64,000 nucleotides of DNA from Gaiellasilicea sp963745775 (GTDB taxonomy: Bacteria; Actinomycetota; Thermoleophilia; Gaiellales; Gaiellaceae). Location of the stretch: the NCBI GenBank assembly GCA_963745775.1, contig CAVUYY010000008.1:310001-374000 (forward strand), read 5' to 3'. Under the pieces are notes generated by a model that saw nothing but the letters and a program-made list of their open reading frames with translations, made no database searches and was not told the DNA's origin. Position 1 is the stretch's first letter. Each line of letters opens with the position of its first letter. A program made the translations under genes and the position numbers. This document shows, in pieces, positions 31,927-39,324 of the stretch.

Positions 31927-32462
31927 CCGGTCTCGATCCGCCGGGCGACTCGCCGGATTCCGGCGCCCGCGTAGCGGACAGCGAGCCCGAGCGTCACCCC
32001 GAGCGCGGCGCCGGCGAGCACGTCGAGCGGGTAGTGGACGCCCACGTAGACGCGCGAGAACGCGATCAGCGCCGCGAGTGCGAAGAGCGGCCAGCGCAGC
32101 CGCGGCACGGCGAGCGCGAGCACCGTCGCGCAGGCGAACGCCACTGTGGCATGGCCGGAAGGGAACGAGCTCGTCACCGGAAGCGAGACGAGCGGCTCCG
32201 GCTCGGGGTCTCGGAGCGGCGGACGGTCGCGGTCGAACCACTCCTTGAGCCCCCCGGAGACCGCTTCGGCCACGAGGATCGTCGCGGCGGTGCGAGCTGC
32301 GAGGGTCGGTCGTCGCCACATCGGGCCTGCGAGCGCGAGCGCGAGCACCAGCCAGATCAGACCGAAGGAACCGGCGAGCGTGATCGCCTCGAGGAGCGGG
32401 TCGAGCACCCCGATGCGGTGATCGACGATCCACTCCTGGAGGGCGTGATCAGCTGAGACCAT
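31923..32462 (-). CDS. PAP2-family phosphatase (membrane)
   Basis: 179 residues, ATG 32462. All three phosphatidic-acid-phosphatase motifs are present in order: KEWFDRDRP near residue 75, SSFPSGHAT near residue 98, and SRVYVGVHYPLD near residue 136. Five or so membrane helices surround them. Such enzymes remove phosphate from lipids such as undecaprenyl pyrophosphate or phosphatidate on the outer face of the membrane. A REP-like element (32469-32532) lies between this gene and the regulator gene upstream. Confidence 0.9.
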   Translation of the reverse strand: MVSADHALQEWIVDHRIGVLDPLLEAITLAGSFGLIWLVLALALAGPMWRRPTLAARTAATILVAEAVSGGLKEWFDRDRPPLRDPEPEPLVSLPVTSSFPSGHATVAFACATVLALAVPRLRWPLFALAALIAFSRVYVGVHYPLDVLAGAALGVTLGLAVRYAGAGIRRVARRIETG

Positions 32463-32468
32463 GCTTTT

Positions 32469-32516
32469 CGCTCTTCGCGCGGAGCCGGGCTCAGCCCGGT
32501 CCCTTGCGCACTAGAC
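32469..32516 (-). repeat. Dispersed REP-like element, copy B
   Basis: On the minus strand: GTCTAGTGCGCAAGGG, then CCGGGCTGAGCCCGG (a near-perfect hairpin), then CTCCGCGCGAAGAG. It aligns with 22857-22905 at 37 of 45 positions. Confidence 0.65.
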
Positions 32517-32532
32517 CCCTTGCGAATTAGAC
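32501..32532 (-). repeat. Tandem 16-base direct repeat at the end of the HTH-receiver gene
   Basis: GTCTAATTCGCAAGGG followed directly by GTCTAGTGCGCAAGGG (14 of 16 bases shared). The first unit contains the stop codon of the regulator gene; the second begins REP-like copy B. Confidence 0.6.
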
Positions 32533-33120
32533 AGGGAGCAGCTGCTTCGTCGACTCGATCAGCGAACGCGGGTCGAACGGCTTGCCGATGAACCCCTGCG
32601 CGCCGCGAGACGACGCGTCGGCGGCCGAGCGCTCGTCGACCTTGCCGCTGAACATGATCACCGGAATCGTGCCCACGCCGTGCTTCTCCTGGACGTGGCG
32701 GAGCATCTCCCACCCGTCCACGCGAGGCATCATCACGTCGAGCAGGATCAGATCCGGCGGCTCCTCGTCAAGCGACGCAAGACCCTCGTCGGCGCTCCCC
32801 GCCTCACGAACCACGTAGCCCTCCGCCTCGAGATTGACGCGGACGTACTCGCGGAGCTTCGGATCGTCGTCGACGATCAGGACGAGCGGAGCGTCGACGA
32901 TTGCGGAGCCCGCCCGGCCGGAGCCCTCGATGAACTTCTCCAGCTCGTTGCGCCGGTATCTGCGGTGGCCGCCCGGGGTCTTGAACGAGGAGACGCGACC
33001 CAGATCGGTCCACTTCCGCATCGTGCTCTGGGCGACGCCCACGTACTTCGCAGCCTGGCCGAGCGTGAGCCATTCCGGCTGCGCTCCGCCTACGCGTCTG
33101 CTCCCCCCACCTGATGCCAT
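32527..33120 (-). CDS. Regulator with an N-terminal MerR/BldC-type HTH and a C-terminal receiver domain
   Basis: 197 residues from ATG 33120. The N-terminal part (residues 15-63) is an excisionase/MerR-like helix-turn-helix: WLTLGQAAKYVGVAQSTMRKW and GGHRRYRRNELEKFI. The C-terminal part (about 78-197) is a complete receiver: VLIVDDDPKLREYV with the acidic pair, LILLDVMMPRVDGWE with the phosphoacceptor near residue 128, MFSGK and IGKPFDP with the lysine. The usual order in response regulators is receiver then HTH; here it is reversed. No histidine kinase gene is adjacent. The gene has a well-formed promoter (33131-33159) with almost no leader. Confidence 0.88.
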   Translation of the reverse strand: MASGGGSRRVGGAQPEWLTLGQAAKYVGVAQSTMRKWTDLGRVSSFKTPGGHRRYRRNELEKFIEGSGRAGSAIVDAPLVLIVDDDPKLREYVRVNLEAEGYVVREAGSADEGLASLDEEPPDLILLDVMMPRVDGWEMLRHVQEKHGVGTIPVIMFSGKVDERSAADASSRGAQGFIGKPFDPRSLIESTKQLLPV

Positions 33121-33130
33121 GCCGCGATGA

Positions 33131-33159
33131 AATCTATCCAAATTTCACGGTTTCTCCAA
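33131..33159 (-). promoter_or_regulatory. Promoter of the HTH-receiver gene
   Basis: On the minus strand TTGGAG (-35) and TAGATT (-10) are separated by exactly 17 bases. The -10 box ends 10 bases before ATG 33120. The surrounding 60 bases are markedly AT-rich for this window. Confidence 0.7.
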
Positions 33160-33163
33160 CATT

Positions 33164-33400
33164 TTACTTGTTAGAAACAGTAATCGTGACTGTCGTCGCA
33201 GCCGGCGCAAGCGGCGCCGGCTTCAACGTGCGAACGCTCGTCTGCGTTCCGCCCGGCGCAGGCCCGTCGGCCAATGCCCGGCCGATCGCGACGCCGACGA
33301 GCAGCACGACGACGCCGAGGATCGCGACCGCAACGGCGCGGACAAGCCGGTTCCGCGGCTTTGGCCGGCGGGCCGCCCGGCGTTGCTCGAACGAGCTCAT
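33164..33400 (-). CDS. 78-residue single-pass membrane protein
   Basis: ATG 33400 overlaps the stop of the upstream gene (ATGA). A basic cytoplasmic start (FEQRRAARRPKPRNRLVR) leads into one helix (VAVAILGVVVLLVGVAIG, about residues 22-40). The outer part is proline-, threonine- and alanine-rich (LKPAPLAPAATTVTITV). The arrangement is that of a small membrane anchor with an exported tail. Unrecognised family. It is translationally coupled to the 105-residue gene, which suggests the two products act together. Confidence 0.6.
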   Translation of the reverse strand: MSSFEQRRAARRPKPRNRLVRAVAVAILGVVVLLVGVAIGRALADGPAPGGTQTSVRTLKPAPLAPAATTVTITVSNK

Positions 33401-33714
33401 GGCTCGTAGTCGATCGCGCCGCGCGAATAGAGCTCGAACGCGGCTGCCTCAACCAGAGAGAGCGTCCTCGGCCAGCCTGGAGCCGGCGCCCGCCGGGAGA
33501 CGATCTCCCGACTCCAGGCGTCTGCGCCGGCGTACGCGTTCGCCAGCTCGGCCAGCGTGAACGTGCCTCCCACGCGACGGCGCAGCTCCTCCGTCACGAC
33601 ATCGACCTGCTCCAGCAGCCGCTCGCGCTCGCGGGCGTCCTCGACGCCGTCGAACAACCGTCGCCGACCGTCGTCCCACTCGCGGCGTGCGTTCGCGATC
33701 TCGAGCTCGGACAT
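33397..33714 (-). CDS. 105-residue protein, probably conserved, unrecognised
   Basis: ATG 33714. The soluble protein opens with a helix (LEIANARREWDDGRRRLFD), continues in a longer coiled helix with ERERLLEQVDVVTEELRRRV, and then has a compact region FTLAELANAYAGADAWSREIV near residues 52-72, which looks like a helical hairpin, before the ending LSLVEAAAFELYSRGAIDYEP. The regular pattern suggests a real family found beside the DUF501 gene. It sits 10 bases after that gene and overlaps the membrane-anchor gene (ATGA). No enzymatic motif is visible. Confidence 0.6.
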   Translation of the reverse strand: MSELEIANARREWDDGRRRLFDGVEDARERERLLEQVDVVTEELRRRVGGTFTLAELANAYAGADAWSREIVSRRAPAPGWPRTLSLVEAAAFELYSRGAIDYEP

Positions 33715-33724
33715 GCGCGCGATG

Positions 33725-34231
33725 CTACTCAGCCGCGCCGGTGCAGCAGGCGTGCGGCGGCCAGAGCGGCCCGAGCTCGGCGAGAACACGATCGCCGAGC
33801 CGGTAGCCCGGTCGGGCAAGCGCATAGGCGACGTGCGCGTGGAGACACTTGAGCCGGCGCGGATTTCCGCTGCCGCCGATCCCGAGGTCGAGCGACGCGC
33901 CCGCGTCGCGCCCCACCGTGCCGCCTGCCAGCTCCCGCCGGAGCGCGCGCTGCTCGACCGTCACCCGCTCCAGGTCGGCGGCGAGCTCGTCGTCCTCGTC
34001 GACGGCGGCGGTCCAGCGCTCGACTCCGCCGGCCGCTTCCAGTCGGGAGACGGCTGCCACGAGGTGCCTGCAGGTGAGGTAGTAGGTCGTAGGAAACGGC
34101 TCGCCGGCGCCGTCGTACGGCTCCTGCTCGGTGACGGCAGGCGCACCGAAGGGGCAGCGTCGAGCTACGCGGCGGAATGCCCGGGGCGGCCGGCCGAGCT
34201 GGCGCTCGACGAGCGCGCGGTCATCCATCAC
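33725..34231 (-). CDS. DUF501 family protein
   Basis: 168 residues from GTG 34231 (or the next codon, ATG 34228). DUF501 proteins are found almost only in actinobacteria, usually right after ftsB and eno, as here. The recognisable blocks are VERQLGRPPRAFRRVARRCPFG near residues 8-30, PTTYYLTCRHLVAAVSRLEA near residues 47-67, and C-terminal RRLKCLHAHVAYALA near residue 125 with GPLWPPHACC at the end. Conserved cysteines and histidines (CPFG, TCRH, KCLHAH) suggest metal binding. Function unknown. It overlaps the end of ftsB by 11 bases. Confidence 0.88.
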   Translation of the reverse strand: MMDDRALVERQLGRPPRAFRRVARRCPFGAPAVTEQEPYDGAGEPFPTTYYLTCRHLVAAVSRLEAAGGVERWTAAVDEDDELAADLERVTVEQRALRRELAGGTVGRDAGASLDLGIGGSGNPRRLKCLHAHVAYALARPGYRLGDRVLAELGPLWPPHACCTGAAE

Positions 34232-34631
34232 GCCCGATCGTAGCCTTGCCGAGGCGGGCCGCTCGCTGAGCCCGCCGCCACTCGGCGATCCCTCGGACGA
34301 CGAAGAGCTGCTCGCCGGGACGCACGAGCCCGTTGCGGCGAGCCTCTCGCGTGAGCGCCCCGAGCGTCGCCGAGCGCTCGAGCCGAGCCTGCAGCCGCGA
34401 CCGCTCGGCTTGCAGCTCCCGCACCTCGGCCTGGCGCGTGTTCAGCGTCGTCCGCGTCTCGACATAGCTCGCGAGCGGGTGGTAGTAGAGGAACGCGACG
34501 AACCCGACCACGCCGACCATGCACCAGCGCAGCAGGATCGTCGAGCGGTGCGAGCGCGTGCGCCGCTTCGGCTTCTTCCGGACCGGCACGGTCTCCGGCT
34601 GAGTTGGGGTGCGTCGAGCTCGCTTGGCCAC
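34221..34631 (-). CDS. ftsB: FtsB/DivIC-type septum formation initiator
   Basis: 136 residues from GTG 34631. A basic cytoplasmic segment (KKPKRRTRSHR, about residues 18-30) is followed by one membrane helix (LRWCMVGVVGFVAFLYY, about 34-50), then a coiled-coil (TRQAEVRELQAERSRLQARLER, split here, about 65-90) and a short conserved end (RRNGLVRPGEQLFVV). This is the layout of FtsB/DivIC, part of the divisome complex with FtsL and FtsQ. Position between pyk/eno and DUF501 is typical of actinobacteria. Confidence 0.88.
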   Translation of the reverse strand: MAKRARRTPTQPETVPVRKKPKRRTRSHRSTILLRWCMVGVVGFVAFLYYHPLASYVETRTTLNTRQAEVRELQAERSRLQARLERSATLGALTREARRNGLVRPGEQLFVVRGIAEWRRAQRAARLGKATIGRDG

Positions 34632-34670
34632 GGCCCTCGTTTCCGCGCTCGCCCGTCAGCTCCTTCGTCG

Positions 34671-36080
34671 CTAGGCGATATCCACCTTGATCACGTTGGT
34701 CGTCCCCGGCATGTTCACCGCGGTGCCCGCGGTGATCACGACGCGGTCGCCCCGCTCGATGATGCCCGTGGCGCGTGCGGCCTCGAGCGAGGTCGCCCAG
34801 AGCTCCTCCACGTCTGCGGCCTGGGGAATGTGCACTGGCGTCACGCCCCATTCGAGGGCCATGTGCTGGAACGAATGCTTGTGGTGGGTGAGCCCGATGA
34901 TCGGCCTTCGAGGGCGCAGGCGGGCGACCGCCGAGGCGGTCTTGCCGGTGAACGTCGGCACGAGGAGCGCCTTCGCGGCGAGCGCCTCGGCGATGTCGCA
35001 GGCGGCGTTCGACATCGCCTGGCCGATCGTCGGCTGGTCCTCGGCCTCCGGAATCTCGTGCCGGTAGCCGAGGCTCGGCTCGACCGCGTACGCGATCCGG
35101 TTCATCAGCGCGACCGCCTCGACCGGAAAGTCGCCGATCGCAGTCTCGCCGGAGAGCATCAGCGCGGACGTTCCGTCGAGGATCGCGTTCGCGACATCGG
35201 ACGCCTCCGCCCGCGTCGGCTCCGGAGCGTGCACCATCGACTCGAGCATCTGCGTGGCGGTGATCACCGGCTTTCCGCGCTCGAGCGCCCGCAGGATGAT
35301 CCGCTTCTGGAGGAGCGGCACGTCGGCGGCTCCGATCTCGACGCCGAGGTCGCCGCGGGCGACCATCACGGCATCGGCCTCGCGGAGGATCTCGTCCAAC
35401 ACGGCGACCGCCTCCGCCTTCTCGATCTTGGCGATCACGTGCGCCGTCGAGTCGGCGGCCTCGATCAGCGTCCGAAGCGCCTGGACGTCGGCTGCAGTCC
35501 GAACGAACGAGAGCGCGACGTAATCCGCTCCGAGCTCCAGCGCGAACTGGAGATCGTCGAGGTCCTTCCGCGTGAGCGACGGAATCGGCAGCGGCACGCC
35601 CGGCAGGTTGACGCCCTTGTGCGAGCTGACCGTGCCGCCGACGAGCACCTCACAGCGCGCGCGGCCGCGCTCGACCCGCTCGACCCGCAGCCGGACGGAG
35701 CCGTCGTCGATCAGGACGTCGTTGCCCGGCTGGAGGATCGAGCCGAGGACGTCGGGAGCGACAGGCAGGTCGTCCTCCTGGGCGACCTCCTCGCCGGCGA
35801 TCGTGACGAACTCACCGCGAACGAGCTCGACCGGAACGGGGAGATCGCCGACGCGGAGCTTCGGGCCCTGGAGGTCGGCGATGATCGCGACCGGCCGGCC
35901 GACTTGCTCCTGCGCCGCGCGAATCGCCGCCGCGGTCTCGGCGTGCATCTCGTGTGTCCCGTGGGAAAAATTGAGCCGGGCGCCGTCGATCGTCTGGACG
36001 AGCTGCTCGAGCACCTGGGGCGACGAGCTCGCAGGCCCGATGGTGGCGACGATCTTCGTGCGGCGAGGTTCCAGGGCCAT
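34671..36080 (-). CDS. pyk: Pyruvate kinase
   Basis: 469 residues, ATG 36080. It converts phosphoenolpyruvate and ADP to pyruvate and ATP. Motifs in order: KIVATIGPASSS at residue 8, LNFSHGTHEMH near 35, IIADLQGPKLR near 65, the catalytic IAKIEKAEAV near 212, VMVARGDLGVE near 235, ITATQMLESM near 270 and ALMLSGETAIG near 305; the C-terminal allosteric domain ends GTTNVIKVD. The length matches bacterial type II pyruvate kinases. The gene follows eno by 11 bases, linking two successive steps of lower glycolysis in one operon. Confidence 0.95.
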   Translation of the reverse strand: MALEPRRTKIVATIGPASSSPQVLEQLVQTIDGARLNFSHGTHEMHAETAAAIRAAQEQVGRPVAIIADLQGPKLRVGDLPVPVELVRGEFVTIAGEEVAQEDDLPVAPDVLGSILQPGNDVLIDDGSVRLRVERVERGRARCEVLVGGTVSSHKGVNLPGVPLPIPSLTRKDLDDLQFALELGADYVALSFVRTAADVQALRTLIEAADSTAHVIAKIEKAEAVAVLDEILREADAVMVARGDLGVEIGAADVPLLQKRIILRALERGKPVITATQMLESMVHAPEPTRAEASDVANAILDGTSALMLSGETAIGDFPVEAVALMNRIAYAVEPSLGYRHEIPEAEDQPTIGQAMSNAACDIAEALAAKALLVPTFTGKTASAVARLRPRRPIIGLTHHKHSFQHMALEWGVTPVHIPQAADVEELWATSLEAARATGIIERGDRVVITAGTAVNMPGTTNVIKVDIA

Positions 36081-36091
36081 CGTGAGACAGG

Positions 36092-37369
36092 CTAGCCGCG
36101 GCCGGCGCGCGGAAACGCCGACCAGCCCGGATAGACGGCTCGAGGGCCGAGCTCCTCTTCGATTCGCAGGAGCCGGTTGTACTTCGCAACGCGGTCGGAA
36201 CGCGCCGGCGCACCCGTCTTGATCTGCCCCGTGCCGAGCGCCACCGCGAGGTCGGCGATCGTCGTGTCCTCCGTCTCGCCCGACCGGTGCGACATCACGG
36301 CCGTGAACCCGTTCTCCTGAGCGAGCCGGACCGCCTCGATCGTCTCGGTCAGCGTTCCAATCTGGTTGACCTTGACGAGGATCGAGTTGCCGACGCCGTT
36401 CTCGATCCCGCGGCGCAGCCGCTCCGGGTTCGTCACGAAGAGATCGTCGCCCACGAGCTGGACGCGTTCTCCGAGCTCGCGGGTCAGCTTCGTCCACGCC
36501 TCCCAATCGTCCTCGGCGAGACCGTCCTCGATCGAGACGATCGGATAACGGGAGACGAGGTCTGCCCAGAACGCGGGCATCTCCGCGCTCGCGTGCTCCT
36601 GGCCTTCGAAGCGGTAGGCGCCGGCGTCGTAGACCTCGCTCGTCGCCGGATCGAGCGCGATCGCGACCTTGTCGCGATGCCCCGAACGCTCGGCCGCTTC
36701 GAGGATCACCTCGATCGCCTCGCCGCTCGACCCGAGATCGGGTGCGAAGCCGCCCTCGTCGCCGACCGCGGTGGAGAGTCCGCGCTCGTGCAGGAGGCTC
36801 TTGAGCGCGTGGTAGACCTCGGCGCCGATCCGCAGGCAGTCGGCGAAGGTGGCGGCGCCGACGGGAACGACCATGAACTCCTGGAGGTCGATCGAGTTGT
36901 CCGCGTGCACCCCGCCGTTGATCACGTTCAGCATCGGCACGGGCAGCGTCACGGCCTCCTCTCCGCCCAGGTAGCGGTAGAGCGGCTCGCCGGCCGAGGC
37001 TGCCGCAGCCTTCGCCGCCGCCAGCGAGACACCGAGGATCGCGTTCGCCCCGAGGCGCCCCTTGTTCGGCGTCCCGTCCGCCTCGATCAAGCGCTCGTCC
37101 ACCGCCCGCTGGTCGGCCGCGTCGAGGCCGGTGACGGCGTCCGCCAGCTCACCGCCGACGTTCGCCACAGCTTGCGTCACGGCCTTGCCACCGTAGGCGT
37201 CGCCGCCGTCGCGCAGCTCGACCGCCTCGTGCACCCCGGTCGAGGCGCCCGAGGGAACGGCGGCGCGACCGCAGGCGCCCGACTCGAGCTCGACGTCGAC
37301 CTCGACGGTCGGGTTGCCGCGCGAGTCGAGGATCTGACGGCCGCGAACGGCGACGATGGTGGTGTTCAC
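36092..37369 (-). CDS. eno: Enolase
   Basis: 425 residues from GTG 37369, coupled to the mazG stop by GTGA. It dehydrates 2-phosphoglycerate to phosphoenolpyruvate. Visible landmarks: ILDSRGNPTVEVDV near residue 13, PSGASTGVHEA near 40, GDEGGFAPDL near 205, the metal ligands in SIEDGLAEDDW near 283 and VGDDLFVTN near 310, KVNQIGTLTE near 337 (catalytic lysine) and SHRSGETEDTTIADLAVAL near 366. A complete and normal-length enzyme. It is also a usual component of the actinobacterial mfd-mazG-eno-ftsB neighbourhood. Confidence 0.96.
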   Translation of the reverse strand: MNTTIVAVRGRQILDSRGNPTVEVDVELESGACGRAAVPSGASTGVHEAVELRDGGDAYGGKAVTQAVANVGGELADAVTGLDAADQRAVDERLIEADGTPNKGRLGANAILGVSLAAAKAAAASAGEPLYRYLGGEEAVTLPVPMLNVINGGVHADNSIDLQEFMVVPVGAATFADCLRIGAEVYHALKSLLHERGLSTAVGDEGGFAPDLGSSGEAIEVILEAAERSGHRDKVAIALDPATSEVYDAGAYRFEGQEHASAEMPAFWADLVSRYPIVSIEDGLAEDDWEAWTKLTRELGERVQLVGDDLFVTNPERLRRGIENGVGNSILVKVNQIGTLTETIEAVRLAQENGFTAVMSHRSGETEDTTIADLAVALGTGQIKTGAPARSDRVAKYNRLLRIEEELGPRAVYPGWSAFPRAGRG

Positions 37370-38157
37370 TCGGTCTCCTTGGCGAGGTCGAAGTAGCGAT
37401 CCTGCTCCGCGAGCGGGAGCTCGAGCCAATTCTCGCCTGCGGCGGCGGCGCGGCGCTCCGCTTCCTCGACGCGACTGCGGAAACGGGCCGTCGCGGCGCG
37501 AAGCTCGAGCTCGGGATCGGCATTCAACCGGCGCGCGACATTGACCGCAGCGAAGAGCAGATCGCCGAGCTCCGCCGCCTGCCGCGGCTCGGGTGGCGTC
37601 TCGGGCGTCGGCTCGGGCCTGTCGAGCAGCTCGGCCTTCAGCTCCGCGAGCTCCTCCTCGAGATCGGCGAGCGCACCGTCGAGGTCCGGATACTCGAAGC
37701 CGACGGCGGCCGCGCGACGCTGCACCTTTCGGGCCAGCGCGAGGGCAGGGAGCGACGCGGGGACGTCGTGGAAGACTCCGGCTCGTCCCTCCTGCTCGGT
37801 CTTCAGCGCCTCCCAGCGCTCGCGCACCCGCTGGGCCGTCTTCGCGTCCGCCTCGCCGAAGACGTGCGGGTGCCGGCGGACGAGCTTCGCGTGCACAGCC
37901 CGCGCGACCTGCTCGAGATCACCCTCGCCCCGCTCTTCGAGGAGCAAGGCCAGGAAATAGACCTGGAAGAGGAGATCGCCGAGCTCGTCGAGCAGCTTCG
38001 CCGGTTCGCCTCCCGCAGCCGCGTCGGCGACCTCGTACGCCTCTTCGACCGTGTGCGGGACGATCGTCAGCGCGGTCTGCTCACGGTCCCACGGACAGTC
38101 GCGACGGAGCCGGCGCGTCAGCTCCTGAAGCTCAAGGAGCGCCTCCGCCAGCCCCAC
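37366..38157 (-). CDS. mazG: Nucleoside triphosphate pyrophosphohydrolase MazG
   Basis: 263 residues from GTG 38157, which abuts the TAA of the foldase gene. It hydrolyses non-canonical NTPs to NMP and pyrophosphate. Both MazG halves are recognisable: CPWDREQTALTIVPHTVEEAYE near residues 20-41 with KLLDELGDLLFQV near 55-65 (the EExxE-ExxD metal site), and a second half with LADLEEELAELKAELLD near 165 and ELGDLLFAAVNVARRL near 200. A proline-rich linker (PEPTPETPPEPR) separates parts of the second half. It overlaps the eno start (GTGA). Confidence 0.93.
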   Translation of the reverse strand: MGLAEALLELQELTRRLRRDCPWDREQTALTIVPHTVEEAYEVADAAAGGEPAKLLDELGDLLFQVYFLALLLEERGEGDLEQVARAVHAKLVRRHPHVFGEADAKTAQRVRERWEALKTEQEGRAGVFHDVPASLPALALARKVQRRAAAVGFEYPDLDGALADLEEELAELKAELLDRPEPTPETPPEPRQAAELGDLLFAAVNVARRLNADPELELRAATARFRSRVEEAERRAAAAGENWLELPLAEQDRYFDLAKETE

Positions 38158-39177
38158 TTACTCTTCGGTGTCGGTCGTCGCGCCCGTCGTGGCCGTCGTG
38201 GCCGCCGGCGGCGGCGTGAAGCCGATCGCGTACGAGACCTGATCCTCGTATTCCTTCTTCAGGTCGTCGACCCACTCCGTCATCTTCTTGTTCTTGTTCT
38301 CCTGCTGGAGCTGCTGGCGGATCGACTCCTTGACGTCCTTCAATGGCGTCACCTTCGCCGGGGTCGCATCCTTGAGCGGCTGGATGATGTGGTAGCCGAA
38401 CTCGGTCTTCACGGGACGCGAGATCACGTTGTTCTTGAGGAGGAACGCGGTCTGGTCGAACGGCGCCACGGTCTGGCCCTTCGTGATCGTCAGCTTGCCG
38501 CCGTTCGCCTTCGAGCCCGTGTCCGTCGAGAACTTCTTCGCGAGCTCGGAGAAGTCGGCGCCGGCCTTGAGCTGGTTGTAGATCCTGTTGCCCTCGGCGC
38601 GCGTCTTGACGAGGATGTGGCGCACCTCGCGGCTCTCCGGCTGGCTGTACTGCGTCGCCTTGTTCTTCGCGTAGTACGCGGCGATCGCCTTGTCGTCGAC
38701 CTTCACGTCCGCGGTCACCTTCTCGAAGATCGCCTCCGAGACGACCTGCGAGCGGATGTCCGCGCGAACCTGCTTGTCCGTCAGCCCCTGATCCTTCAGC
38801 TGCTTCGCGTACTTCTTCGCGTCGCCGCCGAAGTACTGCTTCTTGATCTGCTCGAGCCGCGCGTCGACCTGCTTTTCGGTCACCTCGATGTCGAGCTCCT
38901 CGGCCTGCTGCTCGAACTCGACGCGCTGGACGAGGAACTGGACGACCTGGTTCTTCAGCGTCTGGAACTCCTGCGAGCCGGCCTTCGGGAATTCGCGCTT
39001 CTGGGTCTTGTAGCTCCTCTTCGCCTGCGCGACGATCGCGTCGAACTCGGACTTCGCGATCTTCTCGCCGTCGACGACGGCGACGGCGTCCTTCGGCACC
39101 TCTTCGTCGCCTCCGCAGCCGGCGGCGACGAGCGCGAGAACGAGAGCAGGGAGAAGAAGCAGGCGTGAGATGGTCAT
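38158..39177 (-). CDS. Lipoprotein foldase: PpiC/SurA-type peptidyl-prolyl isomerase
   Basis: 339 residues, ATG 39177. The lipobox LVAAGC ends at residue 21, so the mature protein is a lipid-anchored extracytoplasmic chaperone. A SurA_N-like helical domain (about 30-190) is rich in lysine and glutamine. The parvulin isomerase domain follows: REVRHILVKTRAEGN near residue 195, ADFSELAKKFSTDTGSKANGG near residues 217-237 and FGYHIIQPL near residue 275. The end is threonine-rich. It helps fold secreted proteins. The promoter candidate TACACT (39224-39219, minus) lies 41 bases upstream. Confidence 0.9.
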   Translation of the reverse strand: MTISRLLLLPALVLALVAAGCGGDEEVPKDAVAVVDGEKIAKSEFDAIVAQAKRSYKTQKREFPKAGSQEFQTLKNQVVQFLVQRVEFEQQAEELDIEVTEKQVDARLEQIKKQYFGGDAKKYAKQLKDQGLTDKQVRADIRSQVVSEAIFEKVTADVKVDDKAIAAYYAKNKATQYSQPESREVRHILVKTRAEGNRIYNQLKAGADFSELAKKFSTDTGSKANGGKLTITKGQTVAPFDQTAFLLKNNVISRPVKTEFGYHIIQPLKDATPAKVTPLKDVKESIRQQLQQENKNKKMTEWVDDLKKEYEDQVSYAIGFTPPPAATTATTGATTDTEE

Positions 39178-39324
39178 CGGAAAGGAGCGCTCCAGTGCAG
39201 AAGACGAGGTCGCAGGCCAGTGTAGCCACGAGATCGGCCGGTTCGGAAGCCCGGCCGCGTGCTTAACACCGGCCACGGTCGTGCGCTTACATGCGCCACA
39301 CACATTCCGGCTCACGTGGCCGGC
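39178..39324. other. 147-base gap between mfd and the foldase gene with a promoter candidate
   Basis: On the minus strand TTCCGA and TACACT (39224-39219) are 18 bases apart. A GC-rich inverted segment lies between the mfd stop and this promoter, without a T-run. Confidence 0.35.
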
